Assembly (NCBI RefSeq): GCF_000968015.1
Contig: NZ_LACH01000026.1
Span: forward strand, 21,505 to 85,504
Direction: 5' to 3'
Origin: Pseudomonas fluorescens
GTDB taxonomy: Bacteria; Pseudomonadota; Gammaproteobacteria; Pseudomonadales; Pseudomonadaceae
Length of the DNA stretch: 64,000 nt
Position numbers and translations under genes: made by a program. This document shows positions 47,925-56,999 of this stretch, in pieces. A model generated the notes under the pieces. It was not told where the DNA came from. It did not search any database and was given only the letters and a program-made list of their open reading frames with translations. Numbering within the stretch: the first letter of the stretch is position 1; each line of letters starts with the position of its first letter.

Positions 47925-48644
47925 TCAGAAAGCTGCTTTGCCTATCGAGGAGCCACCGTCGACAAACAAGGTCTGCCCGGTGATAAATCCGCTCTGCTCG
48001 GACAACAAAAACGCAATCGCCGCAGCAATCTCCTGCGGTTGCCCCAACCGCCCCATCGGCACACCGGCCAGATACCGCGCTTCACCTTCGCTGCCCGGTG
48101 GATTGTTGGCGCGAAACAGTTCGGTTTCGGTCGGGCCCGGGGCCACGGCATTCACCGTCACACCGGTTTGCGCCAGTTCCAGCGCCCAGGATCGCGTGAA
48201 GCTGATCAGCGCCGCCTTAGCCGCCGCGTAGGCGGTGCGCTGCGTGATACCCAGCACGGTCAGGCTGGAAATGTTCACCACCCGACCCCAGGCCTTGGCG
48301 CGCATGTTTGGCAGCAGTGCCTGAGTAGCCTGCAACGCCGAATGCAGGTTGACCCGCATCACGTCGTCGAACGTGTCGAGGTCGATTTCCCCCAGCACCT
48401 GCGGGCGCACCAGACCGACGTTATTCACCAGCCCGTCGAACTCATAAGTCCTGGCCAGATCCGCCAGCACTTCCTGAGTCAGCGCCCTGTCGCTCAGATC
48501 CAGCGGAAACAGGATGCCGGGAAAGCTCAGGTCGGGCGATCGGGCAATTCCGACCACCCGATGACCCGCGCGGTCCAGGTGCTCGGCGACCGCGCGGCCG
48601 ATGCCTTTGCTGGCGCCGGTGATGAGAAAGGTACGACGGGTCAT
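47925..48644 (-). CDS. SDR-family oxidoreductase
   Basis: 239 residues, a classical short-chain dehydrogenase. Cofactor motif TGASKGIG, the NNVG segment, the active site S(14)YAAAK and the C-terminal GQTLFVDGGSS are all present. It resembles 3-oxoacyl-ACP reductase-type SDRs; the substrate cannot be told. Ribosome site AAGGAG. Confidence 0.92.
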   Translation of the reverse strand: MTRRTFLITGASKGIGRAVAEHLDRAGHRVVGIARSPDLSFPGILFPLDLSDRALTQEVLADLARTYEFDGLVNNVGLVRPQVLGEIDLDTFDDVMRVNLHSALQATQALLPNMRAKAWGRVVNISSLTVLGITQRTAYAAAKAALISFTRSWALELAQTGVTVNAVAPGPTETELFRANNPPGSEGEARYLAGVPMGRLGQPQEIAAAIAFLLSEQSGFITGQTLFVDGGSSIGKAAF

Positions 48645-48664
48645 TGCACACTCCTTGAAAGAAC

Positions 48665-48685
48665 ATGCCGCGGCTCAGGCGGCAT
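48665..48685 (-). other. Hairpin in the SDR 5' leader
   Basis: ATGCCGC-GGCTCAG-GCGGCAT is a perfect 7-bp stem that ends about 20 nt before the SDR start on the minus strand. It lacks a strong T run, so it is likely a leader hairpin or a weak terminator. Confidence 0.4.
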
Positions 48686-48785
48686 TTGATCGGTTCAGCC
48701 GCGAATCGCATCCAGCATCGCGTCAGGCTCAGGACGTTGAGTGTAATCCGGGTTGACCTCGGCGATCCGGCAAAACTTTGGCGCC

Positions 48786-49991
48786 TTAAGCCGTCGCCAG
48801 CGAACGCTTCTGCGAAACACTCAAAAACCGCAACAACGCCAACAGCGGAAACGCACTGCCCACAATCACGATCCACAACCAGCCGCCGTGTTCATACACC
48901 GCACTGGCCACCGAAGAACCAAACGCGCCACCGATGAAGATGCTGGTCATGTACAGCGCATTCAGGCGGCTGCGGCTTTTAGCGTCGAGGGCGTAGACCG
49001 CGCGTTGGCCGAGGACCATGTTCATCTGCACGCAGAAGTCGAGCACCACGCCGGTGACGGCGAGGCCGATGACGCTGTAAACCGGATGGATGAACGCTGG
49101 CAGGAAGCTCAGGCTGGCGAACAGCAGGGCCAGCAGTGAAGCAATGCGAGTGTGGCCGGCATCGGCCAGTCGACCGGCAATGGGGGCGGCGATAGCGCCG
49201 ATGGCCCCGACCAGGGCGAAGATCGCGATCTGGGTTTGCGACAAGCCATGATTGCGCGCCAGTTCCAGCGGCACGGCGGTCCAGAACAGGCTGAACGTGG
49301 CGAACATGCACCCCTGATAAAACGCGCGTTGACGCAACACCGGTTGTTGGCGCAACAGGGTCCACAACGAGCCCAGCAACTGACCATAAGAAGCGCTGTG
49401 ATCAGGCTGACGCTTGGGAATGGTCAGCGCCAGCACGATGCTGATCGCCGCCATCAACACCGCCGCAATCACAAACATCGCACGCCAGCCGAAGTGGTCA
49501 GCCACCACGCTGGATACAGGTCGAGCGAGCAAAATTCCCAGCAACAAACCGCCCATGATCCCGCCGACCACACGCCCGCGAGACTCTTCCGGCGCCAGAT
49601 GCGCTGCCAGTGGAATCAGGATCTGCACCGACACCGAACTGAAACCCACCAGCAGCGAGATCAGCAAAAACACGTTTGGCTGATCGGTGAACGCCGCGCC
49701 CAGCAGGCTGGCAATCGCTACCACCGTGGTGATGATCATCAAGCGGCGGTTTTCCAGCAGATCGCCCAGCGGCACCAGGAAGAACAGACCCAGTGCGTAA
49801 CCGATCTGAGTCAGCGAAACGATCAGGCTCGCCATGGTGCTGGTCAGGCCGATGTCAGGTGCGATCAGGCCGATGATGGGTTGGGCGTAGTAGATGTTGG
49901 CCACGATGGCGCCGCAGCAGAAGGCGAATAGCAGCACCATGCCTCGGGTCATTGTTGCGGTGCCGTGGGGCACCTGGGTCGCTGGCTTCAT
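48786..49991 (-). CDS. MFS transporter
   Basis: 401 residues with 12 membrane helices. Motif A variant GDLLENRRLMI lies between spans 2 and 3, and the export-type gating region GGIMGGLLLGILLARPVS is in span 5. Probably a drug or metabolite exporter of the DHA type. The substrate is unknown. Confidence 0.92.
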   Translation of the reverse strand: MKPATQVPHGTATMTRGMVLLFAFCCGAIVANIYYAQPIIGLIAPDIGLTSTMASLIVSLTQIGYALGLFFLVPLGDLLENRRLMIITTVVAIASLLGAAFTDQPNVFLLISLLVGFSSVSVQILIPLAAHLAPEESRGRVVGGIMGGLLLGILLARPVSSVVADHFGWRAMFVIAAVLMAAISIVLALTIPKRQPDHSASYGQLLGSLWTLLRQQPVLRQRAFYQGCMFATFSLFWTAVPLELARNHGLSQTQIAIFALVGAIGAIAAPIAGRLADAGHTRIASLLALLFASLSFLPAFIHPVYSVIGLAVTGVVLDFCVQMNMVLGQRAVYALDAKSRSRLNALYMTSIFIGGAFGSSVASAVYEHGGWLWIVIVGSAFPLLALLRFLSVSQKRSLATA

Positions 49992-50227
49992 AACGGGTCT
50001 CGCTGAGCAAAAGAGAATGCGCGCAGGCTAAAGGGCTATCGGAATGGGCAGAAGAGGGTTTGGAGTGATAGCAATCATTCCGTTGCGGAATGAGTGACGG
50101 ACGTGTGTGATGTCCATCGAGGAGCCTTGCGTCAAAGTATCGAGTTCCGATGATACATTCACTTACATCCTGTTCGATAGCGTGCTTATGTTCTCTCTTC
50201 ACGTTTCATAAAACGGAAGGCACTTTC

Positions 50228-50857
50228 ATGAATGCGATGTTTCGTCACCTGATTCGCGGCGCTTCAGTGGTTACCTTGATCGGCGTGTTCACGGCAGGTC
50301 TTGTCCAGGCTGCTGACGCGCCGGGCATGCGCATCGGCGTTCGCGGCGAGATCACCGGGGTCAGCCCCGACGTGCTGAAAGTCCACGTCAACAGTGGTGA
50401 AAACGTGGTGATCAACCTGACCAAGGACACCAAAGTCCGCGCCGTTACCCTGGCCAATATCGAAGACATCAAGCCCGGCAGCTACATCGGCTCGGCTGCC
50501 ATCCCGCAAGAAGACGGCACCCTCAAGGCGCTGGAAGTCCATGTCTTCCCACCGGAGCTGGCTGGTAGCGGTGATGGACATCGACCGTTTGATTTGGTGA
50601 AGGGCAGTAGCATGACCAATGGCAGCGTCGGTGATCTGGTTGTCAGCAATGGCCGGGTGTTGACCGTCAACTACAAGGGCGGACAGCAGAAGATTCTGGT
50701 GCCGGAGGATGTGCCGATCGTGAACCTGGTGCCGGGGGATCGCAGTTTGTTGAAGGTGGGGGTGAAGATCGTGACGTTTGTGACCCAGAGTGCTGACGGG
50801 ACGCTGACGGCTCAGTCGATTTCGGCGGGCAAGGACGGTGTTACACCACCGATGTGA
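50228..50857 (+). CDS. Secreted protein of unknown function, DUF5666-like
   Basis: 209 residues from ATG 50228 with GGAAGG upstream. The signal peptide runs to about residue 28 (LVQA). The mature part is beta-rich, with an OB-like repeat (RGEITGVSPDVLKVHV, VVSNGRVLTVNYKG) typical of small periplasmic DUF5666-type proteins. It is divergent from the MFS gene. The family assignment is tentative. Confidence 0.65.
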   Translation: MNAMFRHLIRGASVVTLIGVFTAGLVQAADAPGMRIGVRGEITGVSPDVLKVHVNSGENVVINLTKDTKVRAVTLANIEDIKPGSYIGSAAIPQEDGTLKALEVHVFPPELAGSGDGHRPFDLVKGSSMTNGSVGDLVVSNGRVLTVNYKGGQQKILVPEDVPIVNLVPGDRSLLKVGVKIVTFVTQSADGTLTAQSISAGKDGVTPPM

Positions 50858-50874
50858 AGGCAAGTCAAATTCCC

Positions 50875-50964
50875 TGTAGGAGTGAGCCTGCTCGCGATAG
50901 CGGAGTGTCAGTCGATATCAATGTTGAATGACACCCCGCTATCGCGAGCAGGCTCACTCCTACA
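50875..50964. repeat. REP doublet (GTAGGAGTGAGCC family)
   Basis: Arms TGTAGGAGTGAGCCTGCTCG and complement, with inner symmetry CGATAGCGG/CCGCTATCG, follow the secreted-protein gene. Confidence 0.9.
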
Positions 50965-51005
50965 TTAAGGGATCTTCATTGAACTTGGGTTTTGTGTTCA
51001 GGCAC

Positions 51006-51035
51006 AAAAAAGGCGACCTTCTCAGGTCGCCTTTT
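51006..51035. terminator. Bidirectional terminator between convergent genes
   Basis: AAAAGGCGACCT-TCTC-AGGTCGCCTTTT is a perfect 12-bp stem flanked by A and T runs. It ends the sulfate-binding-protein gene on the minus strand and the secreted-protein gene on the plus strand. Confidence 0.92.
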
Positions 51036-51050
51036 CGTTGGGCTCAGGAG

Positions 51051-52049
51051 TTACTGACCGCTGTAGATCTGATCAAAGATCCCGCCATCATTGAAGTGGG
51101 TCTTCTGCACAGTCCGCCAGTCACCAAAGGTTTTCTCCACTGACAGGAAATCCACTTTCGGGAAACGATCGGTGTACTTGGCCAGCACCGCCGGATCACG
51201 CGGACGCAGGTAGTTCGCCGCAGCAATTTCCTGACCCTCCGGCGACCACAGGTACTTCAGGTATTCCTCGGCAGCAGCGCGAGTGCCTTTCTTGTCGACG
51301 GTTTTATCGACCACCGACACTGGCGGCTCGGCTTCGGCGGAAACACTTGGGTAGATCACTTCAAACTGATCACGACCAAACTCACGGGCAATCATTTCCG
51401 CTTCGTTTTCGAAGGTCACCAGCACATCACCAATCTGGTTGGTCATGAAAGTTGTGGTGGCGGCGCGGCCACCGGTATCGAGGACCGGCGCTTGTTTGAA
51501 CAGCTTGCCGACGAAGTCTTTGGCTTTGCTTTCGTCGCCACCGTTTTTCAGCACATAACCCCAGGCCGAGAGGTAGGTGTAGCGACCGTTACCCGACGTT
51601 TTCGGGTTTGGCACGATCACCTGCACGCCATCCTTGAGCAAGTCGGGCCAGTCTTTCAGGGCTTTCGGGTTGCCTTTGCGGACGATGAACACGGTGGCCG
51701 AGGTGAACGGCGCGCTGTTGTTCGGCAGGCGGGTGACCCAGTTGTCCGGGACCAGTTTGCCGTTGTCCGCCAGGGCGTTGATGTCGGTGGCCATGTTCAT
51801 GGTGATGACGTCAGCCGGCAGGCCATCGATCACCGAACGCGCCTGTTTGCTGGAGCCGCCGAAGGACATCTGCAGGGTGATATCTTCGTTGTGCTCGGCT
51901 TGCCAGTGTTTCTGGAAGGCAGTGTTGTAGTCCTTGTAGAAATCGCGCATCACGTCATAGGAAACGTTAAGCAGGGTCGGTGCGGCCTGAGCCACGCTGG
52001 ACAGAGCCAGACCAGCGGCGAGAAGTGAGGCGCCAAAGAGTTTTTTCAC
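51051..52049 (-). CDS. sbp: Sulfate-binding periplasmic protein
   Basis: 332 residues from a GTG with AGGA upstream. The signal peptide runs to about residue 22 (AQA). The mature protein is a type 2 periplasmic binding protein of the sulfate/thiosulfate family (LLNVSYDVMRDFYKDYN, FGGSSKQARSVIDGLPADVIT, PNPKTSGNGRYTYLSAWG). It delivers sulfate to a CysTWA ABC transporter. No cysT, cysW or cysA is in the window, so it is an orphan binding protein here. Confidence 0.94.
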   Translation of the reverse strand: MKKLFGASLLAAGLALSSVAQAAPTLLNVSYDVMRDFYKDYNTAFQKHWQAEHNEDITLQMSFGGSSKQARSVIDGLPADVITMNMATDINALADNGKLVPDNWVTRLPNNSAPFTSATVFIVRKGNPKALKDWPDLLKDGVQVIVPNPKTSGNGRYTYLSAWGYVLKNGGDESKAKDFVGKLFKQAPVLDTGGRAATTTFMTNQIGDVLVTFENEAEMIAREFGRDQFEVIYPSVSAEAEPPVSVVDKTVDKKGTRAAAEEYLKYLWSPEGQEIAAANYLRPRDPAVLAKYTDRFPKVDFLSVEKTFGDWRTVQKTHFNDGGIFDQIYSGQ

Positions 52050-52067
52050 TGCGCAGTCCTTGTTTTT

Positions 52068-52146
52068 GTAGGAGCTGCCGAAGGCTGCGATCTTTTGATG
52101 TTGATTCCTCAAGATCAAAAGATCGCAGCCTTCGGCAGCTCCTACG
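52068..52146. repeat. REP doublet (GATCGCAGCCTTCGGCAGC family)
   Basis: Long inverted arms separated by about 20 nt lie 20-100 nt upstream of the sulfate-binding-protein start. A transcript starting further upstream would carry this hairpin in its leader. Confidence 0.9.
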
Positions 52147-52242
52147 GGTTAGTTGTCAGTCATTGAAAGAGGTGTTGCCACCGTTTTGCCAGCGACTATA
52201 ACGGGGCTCGCATAGTCCTTTAAAGATTAAAAAGTACTTTGC

Positions 52243-53067
52243 TTATTCCATTTTCTTGAACAGCTGATTACCGCACCGTGAGCAGAACGCGGCGCCATGT
52301 TCGTGGTTGTTTTTCTTGCACACCGGGCAGTCATGTTGCAGCTGTTCGCCGCGCATTGCGTTGGCCAGTTCGGCGGTGAAAATTCCCGTCGGCACCGCGA
52401 TGATCGAGTAACCGGTGATCATCACCAGCGACGAAATCACCTGACCCAGCGGCGTTTTAGGCACGATGTCGCCGAAGCCCACAGTGGTCAGCGTGACGAT
52501 AGCCCAATAGATGCCTTTGGGTATGCTGGTGAAGCCGTGCTCCGGGCCTTCGATCACGTACATCAGCGTACCGAACACCGTCACCAGAGTGCAGACGCTG
52601 ACCAGAAACACCACGATCTTCTGCTTGCTGCCGCGCAATGCGGACATCAGATAGTTGGCTTGCTTGAGGTACGGGCTGAGCTTGAGCACGCGGAAAATCC
52701 GCAGCATCCGAATGATCCGGATAATCAGCAGGTACTGCGCATCGGCGTAATACAGCGCAAGAATGCCGGGCACGATTGCCAGCAAATCCACCAGCCCATA
52801 AAAGCTGAACGCATAGCGCAACGGTTTGGGCGAACAGTACAGCCGCAGGCCGTATTCAATGGCGAAGATGACCGTGAAGCCCCACTCGATGTACGCCAGC
52901 ACATTGGCGTAGTTCTGGTGAACCGCGTCGATGCTGTCGAGCATCACGATCACAATGCTGGCGAGGATGATCAACAGCAGGATGCCGTCGAAGCGCCGAC
53001 CGGCCTTGGTGTCACTTTGGAAAACCATGACGTAAAGCTCTTCACGCCAGTTTTTGCTGCTGTCCAT
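52243..53067 (-). CDS. Voltage-gated potassium channel (Kv type)
   Basis: 274 residues from ATG 53067. Six membrane segments: S4 carries regularly spaced arginines (RIIRMLRIFRVLKLS), and the pore has the K+ filter TVGFGD. The C-terminus ends in a zinc-ribbon-like CPVC...CSRCGNQL, unusual for a simple Kv channel. It lies 21 nt after the urea transporter gene on the same strand and is probably co-transcribed. Confidence 0.9.
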   Translation of the reverse strand: MDSSKNWREELYVMVFQSDTKAGRRFDGILLLIILASIVIVMLDSIDAVHQNYANVLAYIEWGFTVIFAIEYGLRLYCSPKPLRYAFSFYGLVDLLAIVPGILALYYADAQYLLIIRIIRMLRIFRVLKLSPYLKQANYLMSALRGSKQKIVVFLVSVCTLVTVFGTLMYVIEGPEHGFTSIPKGIYWAIVTLTTVGFGDIVPKTPLGQVISSLVMITGYSIIAVPTGIFTAELANAMRGEQLQHDCPVCKKNNHEHGAAFCSRCGNQLFKKME

Positions 53068-53088
53068 GGATACCGCCTGAACCAATGA

Positions 53089-54003
53089 TCAGCGAAGCCT
53101 AGGTTGATTCTCCTCCAGAGTGCAAGGCGTACGGGCGACAGTGGTCTTGCCGAGCATTTGAACAATCGTACGGATCAGCCAACAGGCGAGGATAAAAGGT
53201 GCAGTCAGCGTTGGCAGACCGATGGCGGCAAACACCGGCGTCAGCAACAGCGCTGATGCAATACCGACCAGCGGCAGCCAAGACTTTTGGCGCTGCGAGC
53301 TGAAGGCGAGGGCGGCGAGTACGGCGTTATAGCCACCGAGGCCGATCAATGCGGTATAGAAATCGTGATGCAGCATGCTCCAGCCCATGCCCGCAACAGA
53401 CGCCAACAACGCCCAGCAGAATGCGCGGCGATCAGCGATCAGCAAACCCACGGCAATCATCGCACCGGCCAGCGGATGACCGAGGAACATCACCTGGCCG
53501 AGGCCTTTGAGTGGTGCGGCGAGCATGTTCAGCGTATTGATTTCGATCAGGTGCGCATTTGTCGAGGGCGTGGCGAAGCACAGCAGCAACCAGCCCAGCC
53601 CCACGAAGGGCGCCGTATAGGCAGGCAGGTATTGGCTGACCCGCACGCGTTTGAGCCACTGTTGAGTGAACATCGCGCTCAGGCCGCCCGCGGCAATGAT
53701 CAGCGGCGGCAACATCGCTGACCACGGGAAGTAGAGGCTCAGCAGCAAACCGAGCAAGACTCCGTTGTAACTGAACAGCCCGGCCTGACGATCGGCCTTG
53801 GCATAACCGCGTCGTTGCGCGGTGAGCAGCCCGGCGACACCGCCCAGCAGTGCACCGCCGAGCAGGGCGGGCGCGGTGAAAAGAATGGCCAGCAGGCACA
53901 GCAGACCGCACAGCGGATGACGCTGGAGGAAGATCTGGCTGAATCCGTTGAGCAGGGCAGTGGCCCAGTCGGGGCAGTGGGTGTTGAAGTGGTTGGCAGG
54001 CAT
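53089..54003 (-). CDS. Urea transporter
   Basis: 304 residues with about ten membrane segments of the UT family (GLFSYNGVLLGLLLSLYF in the first half and a matching GGYNAVLAALAF in the second, showing the internal duplication). It lets urea move through the inner membrane. The channel gene follows directly. No urease genes are in the window. Confidence 0.9.
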   Translation of the reverse strand: MPANHFNTHCPDWATALLNGFSQIFLQRHPLCGLLCLLAILFTAPALLGGALLGGVAGLLTAQRRGYAKADRQAGLFSYNGVLLGLLLSLYFPWSAMLPPLIIAAGGLSAMFTQQWLKRVRVSQYLPAYTAPFVGLGWLLLCFATPSTNAHLIEINTLNMLAAPLKGLGQVMFLGHPLAGAMIAVGLLIADRRAFCWALLASVAGMGWSMLHHDFYTALIGLGGYNAVLAALAFSSQRQKSWLPLVGIASALLLTPVFAAIGLPTLTAPFILACWLIRTIVQMLGKTTVARTPCTLEENQPRLR

Positions 54004-54039
54004 TTTAGGTCTGTGAGTCAGAGGGCCCGAGTCGCCTGC

Positions 54040-54138
54040 TTCGCGAGCAAGCCCGCTCCCACACTGAATCTTTGTTCAGTCATTGAATTTGTGGTGTACA
54101 CAAATCAACTGTGGGAGCGAGCTTGCTCGCGATGAGGC
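54040..54138. repeat. REP doublet (GTGGGAGCGAGC family), one arm variant
   Basis: TTCGCGAGCAAGCCCGCTCC and GTGGGAGCGAGCTTGCTCGC are in inverted order with a 46-nt spacer. The left arm has one extra C change (AAGCCC). Confidence 0.85.
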
Positions 54139-54165
54139 CAGTGCAGGCACCACAAAGGTTGGTCG

Positions 54166-55581
54166 TTAAATCAGTGTTTCGATACGCAAAGAGTTAGTCG
54201 ACCCCGGCTGCCCAAACGGCACACCCGCCGTGATCAATAACGTGTCGCCACGCTTGGCCATGCCCTGCGCCTGGGCAATTTCCAGCGCCGTCGAGCACAC
54301 TTCATCCACCTGCCGCAGCCGATCATTGACCACCGAGTGCACGCCCCACGCCACCGTCAACCGGCGAGCGGTTTGCAGGTTCGGCGTCAGGTTGAGGATC
54401 GGCACCGTCGGCCGTTCCCGCGCCGCACGCAAACTCGACGTACCGGACTCGCTGTAATTCACCAGCACTGCCACCGGCAGCACATTGCTGATGCGACGAA
54501 TCGCGCAGCTGATCGCATCGGAAACAGTCGCTTCAGCCTTAGGCCGGCTCACGTCCAGTTGCGCCTGATAGTCCGGGCCGTTTTCCACCTGACGAATGAT
54601 CTTGCTCATCATCTGCACGGCTTCCAGCGGGTACTCGCCAGAGGCAGTTTCTGCCGACAACATCACCGCATCCGCACCTTCGGCCACGGCGTTGGCAACG
54701 TCGGTCACCTCGGCACGGGTCGGGGCAGGGGAGAAGCGCATCGACTCCAGCATCTGCGTCGCCACCACCACCGGTTTGCCGAGCTGACGGCAGATGCTGA
54801 TGATGTTTTTCTGGATCTGCGGCACGCTTTCGGCCGGCACTTCCACGCCCAGGTCACCGCGAGCAACCATGATCGCGTCGCTCAATTCGGCGATCTCGCG
54901 CAGTTGAGTCACCGCCGATGGCTTCTCGATCTTGGCCATCAAAAACGCTTTGTCGCCGATCAGTTCGCGCGCCTCGCGGATGTCTTCCGGGCGCTGCACA
55001 AACGACAGCGCGACCCAGTCCACACCCAGCTCCAGACCGAAGCTCAAATCGCGACGATCCTTGGCGGTCAGCGGGCTCAGTTCCAGCACCGCTTGAGGCA
55101 CGTTCACGCCTTTGCGATCCGACAGTTCGCCGCCATTGAGCACGGTGGTGTCGATGGCGTCGGAGTATTTGGTCACAACGCGAAGACGCAGCTTGCCGTC
55201 GTCCAGCAGCAGGTCCATGCCCGGTTCGAGCGCCGCGATGATTTCCGGGTGAGGCAAGTTGACCCGGCGTTCATCACCCGGCGTCGGGTCAAGATCCAGA
55301 CGCAAGGCCTGACCGCGATGCAGTTGCACCTTGCCCCCGGCGAACTTGCCGACCCGCAGTTTCGGACCTTGCAGGTCCATCAGAATGCCCAGCGGATAAT
55401 TCAGCTGGCGCTCGACTTCACGAATCCACTGATAGCGCTGAGCATGGTCGGCGTGATCGCCATGGCTGAAGTTCAGGCGAAAGATGTTGACCCCGGCCTG
55501 CACCAGCTCACGGATGTCGTCGATCCCGTTAGTGGCAGGACCGAGGGTGGCGAGGATTTTAACCTTCTTGTCAGGCGTCAT
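54166..55581 (-). CDS. pyk: Pyruvate kinase
   Basis: 471 residues. Conserved pieces include ATLGPATN at the N-terminus, NFSHGDH, the active-site region MARGDLGVEVP, and the lyase-like loops SFVQRPEDI and LSAETASGEYP. Transfers phosphate from PEP to ADP. Its start overlaps the glycerate kinase gene by 11 nt, tying it to the glyoxylate pathway output. Confidence 0.96.
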   Translation of the reverse strand: MTPDKKVKILATLGPATNGIDDIRELVQAGVNIFRLNFSHGDHADHAQRYQWIREVERQLNYPLGILMDLQGPKLRVGKFAGGKVQLHRGQALRLDLDPTPGDERRVNLPHPEIIAALEPGMDLLLDDGKLRLRVVTKYSDAIDTTVLNGGELSDRKGVNVPQAVLELSPLTAKDRRDLSFGLELGVDWVALSFVQRPEDIREARELIGDKAFLMAKIEKPSAVTQLREIAELSDAIMVARGDLGVEVPAESVPQIQKNIISICRQLGKPVVVATQMLESMRFSPAPTRAEVTDVANAVAEGADAVMLSAETASGEYPLEAVQMMSKIIRQVENGPDYQAQLDVSRPKAEATVSDAISCAIRRISNVLPVAVLVNYSESGTSSLRAARERPTVPILNLTPNLQTARRLTVAWGVHSVVNDRLRQVDEVCSTALEIAQAQGMAKRGDTLLITAGVPFGQPGSTNSLRIETLI

Positions 55582-56851
55582 TTTTAGGGCTCTCGAGAAT
55601 CAGGATGGCACGGAAGTCGTTGACGTTGGTGCGGGTCGGTTCAGTGACGATCAACGCGTCCAGCGCCTCGAAATAGCCGTAGCCATTGTTGTTGTCCAAC
55701 TCGTCGCTGGCGCTCAGACCGAGTGCGGCGGCGCGGGCGTAGCTGTCCGGGGTCATGATTGCGCCGGCGTTGTCTTCGGAGCCGTCGATGCCATCGGTGT
55801 CGCCGGCCAGCGCGTAGACGCCGGGCAGGCCTTTGAGGCTGTCGGTCAGGCTCAGCAGGAATTCGGCATTGCGTCCGCCACGGCCATTGCCGCGTACGGT
55901 GACCGTGGTTTCACCGCCCGAGAGGATCACGCAGGGCGCCGCCAATGGTTGACCGTGCAGCACGACCTGACGGGCGATACCGGCGTGAACCTTGGCCACT
56001 TCGCGGGATTCACCCTCCAGGTCGCCGAGGATCAACGGGCTGAAACCGGCTTGCCGCGCTTTCACCGCAGCGGCTTCAAGCGACTGCTGCGGACGGGCGA
56101 TCAACTGGAAGTGACTGCGCGCCAGGCTCGGATCGCCGGGTTTGACCGTCTCTGATTCCGGGCTCAGCAGCCAGTTGCGCACCGAGGCCGGGACTTCGAT
56201 GTTGTAGCGCTTGAGGATCCCCAGTGCTTCGGCCGAGGTGCTCGGGTCGGCCACGGTAGGGCCGGAGGCGATGACCGTGGCGAGGTCGCCCGGTACATCG
56301 GAAATCGCATAGGTATAAACAGTGGCAGGCCAGCAGGCTTTGCCGAGGCGGCCGCCCTTGATCGCCGAGAGGTGCTTGCGGACGCAATTCATCTCGCCAA
56401 TGGTGGCGCCGGATTTGAGCAGGGCTTTGTTGATCGACTGCTTGTCGGCCAGGGTGATGCCGGCCGCGGGCAACGCCAGCAGGGCAGAGCCACCGCCCGA
56501 GAGCAGGAAGATCACACGATCGTCTTCAGTCAGGTTGCTGACCAGTTCCAACACGCGCTTGGCGACCGCCAGACCGGCAGCGTCAGGCACCGGGTGAGCG
56601 GCTTCAACCACTTCGATTTTTTCACACGGGGCGCCGTGACCGTAACGCGTCACCACTAAACCTGATACTTCACCCTGCCAGCAACGCTCCACCACTTGGG
56701 CCATGGCCGCGGCGGCTTTGCCGGCGCCGATGACGATTACCCGACCGCTGCGGTCTTTGGGCAAATGGGCTTCGAGGACTTGCTGCGGATGGGCCGCGTC
56801 GATGGCTGTGGCAAACAGCTCGCGCAGGAATTGTTGCGGATTGACCGACAT
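55571..56851 (-). CDS. ttuD: Glycerate 2-kinase (MOFRL family)
   Basis: 426 residues with GGGAG as ribosome site. The N-terminal DUF4147 and C-terminal MOFRL domains contain LLSGGGSALLALP, SGGETTVTVRG, GRGGRNAEFLLSL and AGDTDGIDG. It makes 2-phosphoglycerate from glycerate produced by GlxR. It overlaps pyk. Confidence 0.94.
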   Translation of the reverse strand: MSVNPQQFLRELFATAIDAAHPQQVLEAHLPKDRSGRVIVIGAGKAAAAMAQVVERCWQGEVSGLVVTRYGHGAPCEKIEVVEAAHPVPDAAGLAVAKRVLELVSNLTEDDRVIFLLSGGGSALLALPAAGITLADKQSINKALLKSGATIGEMNCVRKHLSAIKGGRLGKACWPATVYTYAISDVPGDLATVIASGPTVADPSTSAEALGILKRYNIEVPASVRNWLLSPESETVKPGDPSLARSHFQLIARPQQSLEAAAVKARQAGFSPLILGDLEGESREVAKVHAGIARQVVLHGQPLAAPCVILSGGETTVTVRGNGRGGRNAEFLLSLTDSLKGLPGVYALAGDTDGIDGSEDNAGAIMTPDSYARAAALGLSASDELDNNNGYGYFEALDALIVTEPTRTNVNDFRAILILESPKNDA

Positions 56852-56898
56852 GGCGGGCTCCCGGATTTCTTGTTATTTGAAAGGGCAACACAGATCAC

Positions 56899-56985
56899 TG
56901 TAGGAGTGAGCCTGCTCGCGATTCAGGCGACGCGGTGTGTCAGGTACACCGCGCTGATTCCATCGCGAGCAGGCTCACTCCTACA
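56899..56985. repeat. REP doublet (GTAGGAGTGAGCC family) between glxR and ttuD
   Basis: TGTAGGAGTGAGCCTGCTCG with its complement across about 45 nt, located inside the gcl-hyi-glxR-ttuD-pyk gene string. Confidence 0.9.
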
Positions 56986-56999
56986 GGGTGGGGCAGGGC

